Below are positions 25,907 through 34,625 of a DNA stretch of 64,000 nucleotides, in pieces (positions within the stretch are counted from its first letter, which is position 1; the number at the start of each line of letters is the position of its first letter). Origin of the DNA: G965212025 sp965212025 (lineage in GTDB: Bacteria; Pseudomonadota; Gammaproteobacteria; Poriferisulfidales; Oxydemutatoraceae). The stretch is from assembly GCA_965212025.1 (NCBI GenBank), contig OZ243039.1:992001-1056000 (forward strand), given 5' to 3'. The position numbers were made by a program, and so were the translations under genes. The notes beneath the pieces are model-generated. The model was not told where the DNA came from. It ran no database searches and was given only the letters and a program-made list of their open reading frames with translations.

Positions 25907-27448
25907 ATGCAACTAAATGCGACTGAAATCAGCGAGCTGATCAAAGAGAAAATCCGCGGCTTTGATGCGACCCCGCTGGCACGTACTGAAGGGGAAATCA
26001 TTGCACTGACAGACGGGATTGTTCGTATTCACGGACTGCAGGACGTGATGTACGGTGAAATGATTGAGTTCAAAGGCGGCCTTTTTGGCATGGCGCTGAA
26101 TCTGGAACGTGATTCGGTTGGAGGAGTCGTGCTCGGCGATTACACCTTACTCGGTGAAGGTGACAAATGTTTTTGTACCGGAAATATTCTCCAGGTTCCG
26201 GTCGGTCCGGAATTGGAAGGTCGGGTCATCAACGCCTTGGGTGTACCCATAGACGGGAAAGGTGATTTGAACGCCAAAGAATCCGAGCCGCTGGAAAAAG
26301 TCGCCCCCGGTGTCATTACCCGCCGCTCAGTCAACCAGCCGGTGCAGACCGGCTTGAAGTGCGTGGACTCCATGGTGCCGATTGGCAGAGGGCAAAGGGA
26401 GCTGATTATCGGTGACCGCCAAGTCGGAAAGACCTCACTGGCGGTTGATACGATCATCAACCAGAAAGGCGGCGACCTGAAATGTATTTATGTTGCAGTG
26501 GGACAGAAACAGTCGTCCATTGCAGCCGTGGTGAGAAAGCTCGAAGACCACGGAGCCATGGAGCACACCATAGTCGTGGCGGCGAGCGCTTCAGAACCGG
26601 CTCCCATGCAGTTCATTGCTCCTTTCGCCGGCTGCACCATGGGCGAGTACTACCGGGACAACGGCCAGGATGCCCTGATTATTTACGATGACCTGACCAA
26701 GCAGGCGTGGGCGTACCGCCAGATTTCGCTGCTTTTGCGCCGCCCGCCGGGTCGGGAAGCGTACCCTGGAGACGTGTTTTATTTGCATTCCCGGCTCTTG
26801 GAACGCGCGGCTCGGGTCAACGAGAAATACGTTGAAGAACATACCAAAGGCCGCGTCAAAGGGCGAACCGGCTCTCTGACCGCGTTGCCGATTATTGAGA
26901 CACAGTCCGGAGACGTCTCGGCCTTTGTTCCCACCAACGTCATTTCCATTACCGACGGCCAAATCTTTCTTGAAACCGATCTGTTCAATTCAGGATTGCG
27001 GCCTGCGCTTGATGTCGGACTGTCGGTGTCACGGGTAGGCGGCGCTGCGCAAAGAGAAATCATCAAAAAGCTGGGCGGCGGTATTCGTCTGGCGCTTGCC
27101 CAGTATCGCGAGTTGGCTGCTTTCTCACAGTTTGCTTCTGACCTTGACGAGCAAACCCGCAAGCAGCTGGAACGTGGGGAACGCATTATGGAATTGATGA
27201 AACAGAAACAATACATGCCGCTCAGTGTTGCGGATATTGCGGTATCCCTGTTCGCGGCAGACGCCGGATACCTCGATGATTTGGCCGTAGGGAAAGTGAC
27301 CACCTTCGAGTCCGACCTGCATGCCTACATGAAGAAAAACCACGCGGAGCTGATGGCGGAGATTAATGAGAGCGGCGAATATAACGACGAGATCAAAGCG
27401 CAGTTCATAAAGGCTCTGGACCAGTTCAAGTCAGAAATGCCCTTGTAA
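25907..27448 (+). CDS. atpA: ATP synthase subunit alpha
   Basis: A 513-residue non-catalytic nucleotide-binding subunit of F1. Walker A is GDRQVGKTSLAVD at about 169-181; other signatures are GRVINALGVPIDGKG, the DDLTKQAWAYRQISLLLRR stretch and the family signature RPALDVGLSVSRVGGAAQ. Full length. It is preceded by a 60-bp gap after atpH. Confidence 0.98.
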   Translation: MQLNATEISELIKEKIRGFDATPLARTEGEIIALTDGIVRIHGLQDVMYGEMIEFKGGLFGMALNLERDSVGGVVLGDYTLLGEGDKCFCTGNILQVPVGPELEGRVINALGVPIDGKGDLNAKESEPLEKVAPGVITRRSVNQPVQTGLKCVDSMVPIGRGQRELIIGDRQVGKTSLAVDTIINQKGGDLKCIYVAVGQKQSSIAAVVRKLEDHGAMEHTIVVAASASEPAPMQFIAPFAGCTMGEYYRDNGQDALIIYDDLTKQAWAYRQISLLLRRPPGREAYPGDVFYLHSRLLERAARVNEKYVEEHTKGRVKGRTGSLTALPIIETQSGDVSAFVPTNVISITDGQIFLETDLFNSGLRPALDVGLSVSRVGGAAQREIIKKLGGGIRLALAQYRELAAFSQFASDLDEQTRKQLERGERIMELMKQKQYMPLSVADIAVSLFAADAGYLDDLAVGKVTTFESDLHAYMKKNHAELMAEINESGEYNDEIKAQFIKALDQFKSEMPL

Positions 27449-27483
27449 GTGGCACTGGCTGCAACAGATAGGGAAGACTGCTG

Positions 27484-28353
27484 ATGGCGAACGAAAAAGA
27501 AATCCGCTTAAAAATTACCAGCGTCCAGAACACGCGCAAAATTACCAAAGCCATGGAAATGGTGGCGGCAAGTAAAATGCGCCGTGCGCAAGACCAGATG
27601 TACGCCGCGCGCCCCTATTCGGAAAAATTAAGTGAAGTGGCGCAGCACCTGGCGGCTTCCTCGCTCAAGTATCGGCACCCTTGGCTGCTTGAGAGGGAGA
27701 AGGTTCGGAATGTCGGTTTTATCATTGTTGCCACTGACCGTGGCCTGTGCGGCGGGCTGAACAACAACGTGTTCAATCTCGCGGGCAAAGAAATTTCCCA
27801 GTGGTCCAGGCAGAAAGTCGAGGCCAGCTTGTGCGTGTTTGGCAAAAAGGGCATCAACTTCTTCAAACGGCTTTTCAAGTTGGTGGCGACTGCCCGGCAT
27901 TTGGGTGACCGACCCGCCATGAAAGACCTGATCGGTCCCATTCGCGTCATGCTGGATGCCTTCAACAGTCAGGAAATAGATCGCCTGTTCCTTGTCGAGA
28001 ACGGCTTCGAGAACACCATGAGGCAGACCCCCAGAGTCAGGCAGTTGCTGCCTATTCCCCAGCCTGTCCGTTCAGAGGCTGAGGAATCAGGCAGAAGCTG
28101 GGATTACATTTATGAGCCGGACAACATGGGTCTTCCCGACATCGTGTTGGGGCGTTATGTAGAGGCTCTGGTCTATCAGGCTGTTGTCGAGAACGTGGCG
28201 TGTGAAATGGCAGCCAGGATGGTTGCCATGAAAAGTGCTTCGGACAATGCCGGCGAGATGGTGGACGAATTGCGTCTTTCGTTTAACAAAGCGCGGCAGA
28301 TGTCTATTACTCAGGAAATTTCGGAGATCGTTGGCGGTGCCGCGGCGGTTTGA
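27484..28353 (+). CDS. atpG: ATP synthase subunit gamma
   Basis: A 289-residue central stalk subunit with the two terminal helices that form the rotor shaft: KEIRLKITSVQNTRKITKAMEMVAASKM at the start (given here in part) and ASDNAGEMVDELRLSFNKARQ near the end, ending ITQEISEIVGGAAA. ATDRGLCGGLN marks the Rossmann-like core. Normal length and place. Confidence 0.97.
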   Translation: MANEKEIRLKITSVQNTRKITKAMEMVAASKMRRAQDQMYAARPYSEKLSEVAQHLAASSLKYRHPWLLEREKVRNVGFIIVATDRGLCGGLNNNVFNLAGKEISQWSRQKVEASLCVFGKKGINFFKRLFKLVATARHLGDRPAMKDLIGPIRVMLDAFNSQEIDRLFLVENGFENTMRQTPRVRQLLPIPQPVRSEAEESGRSWDYIYEPDNMGLPDIVLGRYVEALVYQAVVENVACEMAARMVAMKSASDNAGEMVDELRLSFNKARQMSITQEISEIVGGAAAV

Positions 28354-28398
28354 ATATGGCGGGGAACCGCAAAGCTACTGTATGGGAGAAATGAAAAC

Positions 28399-29790
28399 AT
28401 GAGCCACGGGAGTATTGTGCAAGTTATTGGCGCGGTTGTAGACGTTGAATTTCCGCGTAACGAAGTTCCGAAGGTCTATAGCGCATTGAATGTTAAAGCC
28501 GATGGGCTAGAGCTCACTTTGGAGGCGCAGCAGCAGCTTGGTGATGGAGTGGTGCGCACCATTGCACTCGGTTCATCCGAAGGCCTCCGCCGCGGCATGG
28601 AAGTCGTGAATACGGGGGCACCCGTGCAAGTGCCGGTGGGGCACAAGACCCTCGGTCGCATCATGGACGTGCTGGGTAATCCCGTTGACGAAGCGGGTCC
28701 GATTGAAACCGAACAATACCTGCCCATGCACCGAAAGGCACCGTCTTACGTGGAACAGTCGCCGTCTGTTGAGGTGCTGGGAACCGGGATCAAAGTCATC
28801 GATTTGATTATGCCGATTGCCAAAGGCGGAAAAATCGGTCTGTTCGGTGGCGCCGGAGTCGGCAAAACCGTGACGCTCATGGAACTGATTCGTAACATTG
28901 CACTGGAGCACAAGGGTTTTTCGGTTTTTGCCGGAGTCGGAGAGCGGACGCGGGAAGGAAATGACTTCTACCACGAAATGAAGGAATCTTCGGTTCTGGA
29001 CAAAGTCGCGCTGGTCTATGGGCAAATGAACGAACCGCCAGGAAGCCGTTTACGGGTTGCCTTGACAGGGCTGACCGTTGCGGAGAGTTTCCGGGACGAA
29101 GGACGGGATGTGCTGATGTTCATCGACAACATCTACCGCTACACATTGGCCGGCACCGAAGTGTCCGCGCTGCTTGGCCGGATGCCTTCCGCCGTTGGCT
29201 ATCAACCGACTCTGGCTGAAGAAATGGGAACGCTACAGGAACGCATTACCTCGACTCTGACAGGGTCGATCACCTCCTTTCAGGCGGTTTATGTTCCTGC
29301 AGACGACCTTAGTGACCCATCGCCGGCCACGACTTTCGCGCACTTGGACGCCACCCTGGTGCTGTCACGCCAGGTTGCGGAACTCGGCATTTATCCAGCC
29401 GTGGACCCTCTGGACTCGACCAGCCGACAACTGGATCCGCTGGTGGTCGGTGAAGAACACTACAACACCGCAAGGGAAGTGCAAAACACCCTGCAACGCT
29501 ACAAGGAACTCAAGGACATTATTGCCATCCTGGGCATGGACGAACTTTCAGAAGAAGACAAACTGGTGGTTTCCCGGGCACGGAAAATCCAGCGCTTCTT
29601 GTCGCAGCCGTTTTTTGTGGCGGAAGTGTTCACCGGAACCTCCGGAAAATATGTGTCGCTGAAAGATTCCATCAAAGGCTTTCGTGAGATTCTGGACGGG
29701 AAACACGACAACCTTCCGGAGCAGGCTTTCTACATGATGGGCGATATTTCGGAAGTGATCGAAAACGCCAAGAAGCTGGAGTCGAAGTAA
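28399..29790 (+). CDS. atpD: ATP synthase subunit beta
   Basis: A 463-residue catalytic subunit. Walker A is GGAGVGKTV, followed by GERTREGNDFYHEM (catalytic Glu region), Walker B-like VLMFIDNIYRYT and the signature PAVDPLDSTSR. The usual F in NIYRF is Y here, a conservative change. The reading frame is intact and full length. Confidence 0.98.
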   Translation: MSHGSIVQVIGAVVDVEFPRNEVPKVYSALNVKADGLELTLEAQQQLGDGVVRTIALGSSEGLRRGMEVVNTGAPVQVPVGHKTLGRIMDVLGNPVDEAGPIETEQYLPMHRKAPSYVEQSPSVEVLGTGIKVIDLIMPIAKGGKIGLFGGAGVGKTVTLMELIRNIALEHKGFSVFAGVGERTREGNDFYHEMKESSVLDKVALVYGQMNEPPGSRLRVALTGLTVAESFRDEGRDVLMFIDNIYRYTLAGTEVSALLGRMPSAVGYQPTLAEEMGTLQERITSTLTGSITSFQAVYVPADDLSDPSPATTFAHLDATLVLSRQVAELGIYPAVDPLDSTSRQLDPLVVGEEHYNTAREVQNTLQRYKELKDIIAILGMDELSEEDKLVVSRARKIQRFLSQPFFVAEVFTGTSGKYVSLKDSIKGFREILDGKHDNLPEQAFYMMGDISEVIENAKKLESK

Positions 29791-29805
29791 GCGCGAGATG
29801 AAGCC

Positions 29806-30225
29806 ATGCCGACCATAGAAGTACGCATAGTCAGCCAGAAGGGCGAGGTCTATAACGGCAAGGCGAATGTCGTCAACGCGGATGCGCAAGAAGGCGGAGT
29901 CGGAATTTATCCCGGGCACGCACCACTCCTGGCCTTGCTCCGACCCGGTGAAGTCAAAGTGCAAACCGAGGGAAAGGAAGACCTGAGCTTTTTTGTTGCC
30001 GGCGGCATGCTCGAAGTCCAACCCGACTTGGTGACAGTTTTGGCAGACACTGTTGAACGCAGCGAGGACTTGGACAAAGACCGTGCCGAAGCGGCAAAGA
30101 AACAGGCAGAAACGTTCTCACAGAAAGGCGATATCAGCCCTGAGGACAGAGCCAGAGCCGTTGAGCAACTGGCCGAAGCGGTTGCCCGCTTGCGCCTGAT
30201 CGAAGAGCTTCAAAAAAGGCATTAA
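29806..30225 (+). CDS. atpC: ATP synthase subunit epsilon
   Basis: A 139-residue regulatory subunit with an N-terminal beta sandwich (GVGIYPGHAPLLALLRPGEV, FFVAGGMLEVQPDLVTVLAD) and a C-terminal helical part that can inhibit ATP hydrolysis. It closes the operon. In E. coli and many relatives glmU-glmS follow directly; here they lie 16 kb away on the other strand behind an accessory island. Confidence 0.96.
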   Translation: MPTIEVRIVSQKGEVYNGKANVVNADAQEGGVGIYPGHAPLLALLRPGEVKVQTEGKEDLSFFVAGGMLEVQPDLVTVLADTVERSEDLDKDRAEAAKKQAETFSQKGDISPEDRARAVEQLAEAVARLRLIEELQKRH

Positions 30226-30292
30226 CCCCACCCCACCCGGGGACAGATCCCCCAAGACCCCAAGGTCTTTCAAGGGGCACGGCGGCTATCTT

Positions 30293-30346
30293 CTGTGATG
30301 TGCCTGGCTGTTGCTGCCATCACAGCTTGGATCATATTGCCAGGCA
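30293..30346 (+). other. Overlapping, mutually exclusive stems after atpC
   Basis: CTGTGATG (30293-30300) can pair with CATCACAG (30318-30325), and TGCCTGGC (30301-30308) with GCCAGGCA (30339-30346), each over 8 perfect base pairs. The second 5' arm is inside the loop of the first stem, an interlocked layout of pseudoknot or switch type. It lies 68 bp after the atpC stop. Confidence 0.4.
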
Positions 30347-30515
30347 ATAATTCAGTGTTGGTTTTTTGCGCACAGTGTGAGCTAATAGCATTTACGTTAT
30401 TTTTGCCGCAAAATTGCTTTGATGTAAAATAGCATTATAAATGAAAAATAAGTCTTTTATCAAGTAATCACGTGTAGTTATTACGAAAACAGCAAAACAC
30501 GCCTCAAATTTCTGG

Positions 30516-30594
30516 TACAATTGATGCGCAACCTCGAAAGCACGCTGTCTAAAGCCTAAGATGCGGCTTTCTTCGAGCTAGCGGGTTAATTGTA
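30516..30594. repeat. 79-bp imperfect inverted repeat
   Basis: TACAATT (30516-30522) and AATTGTA (30588-30594) are perfect 7-bp terminal inverted repeats. Inside them CTCGAAAGC pairs with GCTTTC-TTC-GAG and AACC with GGTT. It could be a structured RNA or a remnant of a miniature mobile element. Integron attC core sites were looked for and are not present. Confidence 0.4.
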
Positions 30595-31074
30595 AAATGT
30601 TTGACTTATGCGTAAATTGTGTTGATGATTTTTTATTGGTCTCTGTTTTCAAAATAAAGTAAACATGTTTTGGTAGTTATTCCAGAGCTTTTGACAAATC
30701 GTTCTGCCACCTTCAGTTAATTGGTGCAAACATCTACAGTTGCCGCTATCAATTTTTGCTGATTAGTCCACAAGGCATTGACTTAGCGACAACCATTACA
30801 TACAATTTAAAGAATCAGAGAAGGATTTAGTCGAGAAAAAATAGAAAAAACAAAAGTACATTTTGTGTTTTGATGGTTCTTTTTCTGGAAAGTATTCACG
30901 TACCGTCTTGAGATTATTCCTATCCGGAACATAAGCCCTGGCCGTTGGATTTCCTTATTTTTCCAAATAAATGCGTCTGATAAATAAAAAAGGCATCCGT
31001 GTGCCATGCATCAAGTTAGTAAAACACTGTCTCTGCACTGTCACTTTATCTAAAGTCACCGGAATTTCTGCACC

Positions 31075-32820
31075 ATGCCTATCCTAAAAGAGATTGAAGA
31101 ATTATTTCAGGTGCTGGCAGCCCATGCAGCGGGAGAAAGAAATTTAGAAACTTTGGCAGGTGCCCTGCCTACAGCATTGGAGGAGTGGCCACCTGAAATC
31201 AAACAGTTGTGGAATAGGCTTGGTCAAGTCAATTGCAGTCAACTGGAAAGCAAACTTTTTAGGCGCTACTCGTTTTTGGAGAATGTTTCGCAACTTCAGG
31301 AGCAAATTGATGACAGAGTTCGTGAAATCTTGACACTACGCACTTTCGCCACTGGAACAGGCGAAACACTACAAGAATTAGGGGACAGATACGGCGTAAC
31401 AAGGGAGCGAATACGGCAGCTTGAGAAAAATTCAGTTCAGAAACTCAAGTCACTTCGCAACGAAAAAATGTTCGGAGTAATAACCCGGAGAGCAGCGGCA
31501 TTGCGTAAGCGCTTAGGGTCAGCCGTGCCTCGGGGAGGTACCACAGTTGAGAAGGAACTGGATTGGGCTTGTGAAGACCTGAATGGCAGCGACAATATCG
31601 ACTTGCCCTTCATTAGAGCATTAGTACTTTCGCTGGCAGGCCCCTACAAACTATCCGAAAACTGGTTGCTCGCGAAAAATAAACTTCCCAAGTTAACATT
31701 TGATGAGCTATTAAAGCGCCAAGATGGCCGTGGGCTGATATCACAAGCAGAAATCACCGAAATCCTTAACAATTTTGAATTGAAAGAGGAGTACCACGAA
31801 AGATGGATTGAGAGCTTGCCAGGTTTGTTTCCCGTTGAAGGAGGCGTTCTTCATTCTCGCAAGAGTCAATCGGATAAAGTCCACGCGCTCTTGCGCTATT
31901 ACAACCAACCTGTGGGAATTGAAAAGCTGGCTGAAGAAGTTGGGGAATGCTCTGAACGGAGTTTAAGGCAACGCTTGATATCTGACTCAAGGTTTATGCG
32001 AATAAACAAGAAGTGCGAATTCGTAATCGCTGGTACAACAGACCACAAAGAGTACACCCACATCGTCGATAAGATTATTCAGGAAATTGATGCATCTGGA
32101 GGCAAGGCATCTTCTGCCCACCTGGTTGAAAAAATATCAAATACATACGGCGTTAAAGGGAGTTCGGTTCTCGCCTATCTCAAAACGAAAAAATTCACGA
32201 TAGACGAAAATAACATGGCGAGTATCCGCGACATGAGTGACGGCATCATCATCCCTACAGACATTAGCAAGTCGACCTCATGCTATCGAAGTAACGGAGA
32301 AATATGGGCCTGGCGGCTTTTAGTCAATAAAGACATGTTACGAGGAAGCGGGATGTTTGTTCCGAACGCATTTGCGCGAATCTTGGGTTGCAAGCCCGGA
32401 AACAAAATCCGACCCGAGACAGAATTTGGCTCCGTAGCTGTGAGCTGGCGACTTGAAGCAATTGGTGGGGCGTCAATTGGCTCGCTTCGTCATGTGGCTG
32501 AATTTTACAAAGCACAACTGGGTGACTATATTTTCGTCAAGGCGACCAAACCCAAAATTACTTTTGTGCACCTTAGCCGGTCATCCTTGGATGAGGCAGA
32601 AACTAACCTCATTCGTTTGAGTCTTCTTCTTGGGTGCGGTCTCCAGGAAAACGATGCACAAGCCAAAACAAGTATTTACAGGACTTTGGGCATCTACGCA
32701 CTGTCTGACCACGAAAGTCTGGTCGAGGCAGTCCGCTTGCTTCAAGCGCGCAAGGAAACCGAGTTGGTGAAATTGATTACACTCCAGTCCTTTCCCTCAA
32801 TGGATCTATTGCTAACCTAA
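31075..32820 (+). CDS. Sigma-70 region 4-like multi-HTH protein of unknown function
   Basis: A 581-residue protein. Residues 84-128 match the helix-turn-helix of sigma factor region 4 (LQELGDRYGVTRERIRQLEKNSVQKLKSL, given here in part), normally used to bind -35 elements. Further on are at least two winged-helix-like stretches, at about 265-320 (VHALLRYYNQPVGIEKLAEEVG) and 325-385 (IVDKIIQEIDASGGKASSAHL), of the kind seen in HARE-HTH proteins tied to RNA polymerase or restriction enzymes. The C-terminal 180 residues are not recognised. There is no sigma region 2, so it is not a complete sigma factor. It is monocistronic by spacing, in an AT-rich island near a restriction locus. A defence or regulatory role is inference only. 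Confidence 0.65.
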   Translation: MPILKEIEELFQVLAAHAAGERNLETLAGALPTALEEWPPEIKQLWNRLGQVNCSQLESKLFRRYSFLENVSQLQEQIDDRVREILTLRTFATGTGETLQELGDRYGVTRERIRQLEKNSVQKLKSLRNEKMFGVITRRAAALRKRLGSAVPRGGTTVEKELDWACEDLNGSDNIDLPFIRALVLSLAGPYKLSENWLLAKNKLPKLTFDELLKRQDGRGLISQAEITEILNNFELKEEYHERWIESLPGLFPVEGGVLHSRKSQSDKVHALLRYYNQPVGIEKLAEEVGECSERSLRQRLISDSRFMRINKKCEFVIAGTTDHKEYTHIVDKIIQEIDASGGKASSAHLVEKISNTYGVKGSSVLAYLKTKKFTIDENNMASIRDMSDGIIIPTDISKSTSCYRSNGEIWAWRLLVNKDMLRGSGMFVPNAFARILGCKPGNKIRPETEFGSVAVSWRLEAIGGASIGSLRHVAEFYKAQLGDYIFVKATKPKITFVHLSRSSLDEAETNLIRLSLLLGCGLQENDAQAKTSIYRTLGIYALSDHESLVEAVRLLQARKETELVKLITLQSFPSMDLLLT

Positions 32821-33100
32821 ACCTAAGGGTACTCGCCAAGAGGCAGGGTTGAACTCAAAAACCATGATTGGATTGCTGCCAGTAAGTCCTTTGAGAATCA
32901 CCAAGCGATGGCACTTGGTCAGTTGTCTCAAACCTGTAAACAATGTCATTTTTAATTTTCGTACCCCTTTTTCGGGCAACGTTCAAGAATTTTTGAGTCC
33001 TCCAACGAAACGAGCGAAGCTATAAATGGTGTGGTATAAATAAAGTGTTGCTTAATGAAAGATAACGGCAACATCCGACGTTCAGTAGAGACCTGTTAAT
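32821..33100. other. 280 bp with no recognised gene
   Basis: AT-rich sequence between the sigma-like gene and a pair of small frames. No tRNA, terminator with a T-run or open frame of note. It may carry the promoter of the small genes that follow. Confidence 0.4.
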
Positions 33101-33238
33101 TTGTCAGGAAGCCACTTAAAAAAATCTTACGGTACGAATATCGCAGATGCTGTTTTGCGGTTGCTCAAACAGGGCGCAAGAACTAACGCTGAATTTTTGG
33201 CAATCCTGTGTAAAATAGCGACTAAGCTTTATAAATGA
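33101..33238 (+). CDS. Small frame, 45 residues, coupled to the next gene (candidate)
   Basis: From a TTG at 33101 an open frame reads LSGSHLKKSYGTNIADAV and on to CKIATKLYK. Its stop (33236-33238) overlaps the ATG at 33235 as ATGA. The composition is protein-like (helical, amphipathic), and an in-frame stop at about 33086 sets the upstream limit. There is no good ribosome site, so it may be the 3' remnant of a longer lost gene rather than a functional peptide. Not recognised. Confidence 0.35.
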   Translation: MSGSHLKKSYGTNIADAVLRLLKQGARTNAEFLAILCKIATKLYK

Positions 33239-33246
33239 GGAACATT

Positions 33247-33666
33247 ATGGAGTCTAAACAACCACAGCCAGTTATGGAAATAAATCTTCATAGCTTGGAT
33301 GACATTCTGAGAAAACTCCCATCTGAATTTCAACAAGTTACCAAAAACTTGCCGGAGCTGAAAAAATTGGCGGCGTTGGCTAAACTTGAAAGTTATACGA
33401 TTAAGGCTCGTTTGTACAACGAAATTAAAGTTACAGATTTGCGCGGTACAGAAAATTCCATAGACGCAGAAATTCGAGTTAATCCGGAATACATAGAGGC
33501 TCACAAACATTATTTGGATATCCGGGAAAACTATGACCGTGCGTATACTGTGAAAGAACAATTTCTCCAAAAAGCAAGCGCATTGAAAGGATTGATATCC
33601 TTATTTGAATCTCGATATTGGGACATTAACTCAAACATTGATACAGCCACATTGAAGAAAGAGTAA
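33247..33666 (+). CDS. Small hypothetical helical protein
   Basis: A 139-residue protein, not recognised. It is largely predicted helix with a heptad-like pattern (DDILRKLPSEFQQVTKNLPELKKLAALAKLESYTIKARL, given here only as its start DDILRKLPSEF). It has a conserved-looking EIRVNPEYIEAHKHYL centre and no membrane segment or signal peptide. The ATG at 33247 follows GAGG by 6 bases; an ATG at 33235 overlaps the preceding small frame's stop. The look is that of a small phage or plasmid protein, but nothing more can be said. Confidence 0.6.
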   Translation: MESKQPQPVMEINLHSLDDILRKLPSEFQQVTKNLPELKKLAALAKLESYTIKARLYNEIKVTDLRGTENSIDAEIRVNPEYIEAHKHYLDIRENYDRAYTVKEQFLQKASALKGLISLFESRYWDINSNIDTATLKKE

Positions 33667-33696
33667 TTAAAGCCGGTCAAAGGCTGACTGCTAATA

Positions 33697-33780
33697 TGCA
33701 AACTTACCTCATTTGTTTTCAACCGTCCTTTGCGTTTCCTAAAGTCCGAAATCACGTGCTCAACGTGCCGGCAGCATCTT
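33697..33780 (-). pseudogene. Duplicated 3' end of the YgjP-type metallopeptidase gene
   Basis: About 84 bp is roughly 80% identical to 34631-34714, the 3' end of the metallopeptidase gene. Translated on the minus strand it reads RHVEHVISDFRKRKGRLK then TNEVSLHI, against RHVENVISDFRECKEWLK then TNGTSLHI in the intact gene. The stop codon is lost. The two copies form direct repeats flanking the GIY-YIG gene, so that gene was probably inserted by a process that copied the end of its neighbour. Confidence 0.85.
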
Positions 33781-33911
33781 GGTAGATGTAAAAGCCTGGC
33801 GGCGCGGGTCTCGTTTTTCCGGGTGCAGCAGCTTTTTTATCCGTTTGGTCTGGAATTTGGGGTACAGACCAGGAATGAGGTTATTCTTCAGAGTGGTCGC
33901 CGATGTGTTTT

Positions 33912-34520
33912 CTAGTCTTCAGACTCCATGCGAACCCGTCTCTCAGATAAGGTCTCGTTTTCAAACACCCAAAAGTCTGGTCCCCTTACACTGCTCCGCG
34001 TTTTTCCGAAATCCCGATTCAATATTGACAGTGCTGACTGGGAAAGAGATACGCGCTCACCTTCAAACCATACTTTTTGGTTATCAGCCACAGTGACCTG
34101 GATTTCTTCGTTTTGGACGAATGACAGCGTTGCCCCAACGTCTATACCAACCATTGAAAACCTGAAGTTTCTTTTTCGTCCTTTGGTGGGAGTTAGTCGG
34201 TCTTCCTGACTACCAACGATATCTTTTCTAAGGGTGATGTTCTCAATTTCAAACTGTTTAAAGACTTTCAGCACATGTTTTGGATTCACCTCAAAGAATT
34301 CTCGTTCTGGACTAACCCTACAATCCTCAAAGTAGCTGTGTAAGCCTTTTTCCACTTTTTTGGAATCTGCAACGGGGCGCGCGTAATAGACTTCAAACGC
34401 AACTGGGACTTCCTCGTGTAAAGACAACCGCTTAACTAGCTTCTCCAAGTTTGGAGTCCGGCCAATTTTTACAATACACGGCATGGCTGGGTTTCTAAGA
34501 ATGTAGACTGTTTCGTTCAT
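33912..34520 (-). CDS. GIY-YIG (T5orf172/Mug113-type) protein with C-terminal DUF4357/RAMA-like domain
   Basis: A 202-residue protein. The N-terminal 95 residues fit the T5orf172/Mug113 branch of GIY-YIG nucleases (VYILRNPAMPCIVKIGRT at 5-22, then LEKLVKRLSLHEEVPVAF and an acidic REFFEV). The C-terminal part (about 125-200: FSMVGIDVGATLSF, VWFEGERVSLSQSAL, GPDFWVFENETLSERRVR) fits DUF4357, a module common beside restriction enzymes. The ATG at 34520 has GGAG 9 bases upstream; a GTG at 34538 is possible. It is flanked by direct repeats of the neighbouring gene's 3' end. Nuclease activity is plausible but not shown. Confidence 0.8.
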   Translation of the reverse strand: MNETVYILRNPAMPCIVKIGRTPNLEKLVKRLSLHEEVPVAFEVYYARPVADSKKVEKGLHSYFEDCRVSPEREFFEVNPKHVLKVFKQFEIENITLRKDIVGSQEDRLTPTKGRKRNFRFSMVGIDVGATLSFVQNEEIQVTVADNQKVWFEGERVSLSQSALSILNRDFGKTRSSVRGPDFWVFENETLSERRVRMESED

Positions 34521-34625
34521 GTAGCTGTTCTCCGTCACTTTTGAAAGCAGGAGTGTATCAATTTTTCGGCAAAAGGCGCTACGTATGCTCCGAACGCCTC
34601 GGATGCCTGCTGGGGGGGTACCCCA

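Larger units (their letters stand above)
30226..31074. other. 849-bp AT-rich intergenic region at the edge of the accessory island
   Basis: After atpC the first 120 bp are GC-rich with several possible stems (30249-30277 and 30293-30346). From about 30350 the DNA becomes clearly AT-rich. A long imperfect inverted repeat lies at 30516-30594. A promoter-like pair TTGCTT (30414-30419) and TATAAA (30436-30441), spaced 16 bp, lies upstream of it on the plus strand. Open frames on either strand, such as 66 codons at 30807-31007 on the minus strand, lack ribosome sites and recognisable sequence. This may hold regulatory or small RNA sequence, but no gene is supported. Confidence 0.55.

Noticed and set aside
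30516..30594. Integron attC site
   Set aside because: The RYYYAAC and GTTRRRY core sites are not present at the ends and no integrase is nearby.
30807..31007. 66-codon minus-strand gene in the gap after atpC
   Set aside because: No ribosome site, no recognisable sequence, low-complexity AT-rich composition.
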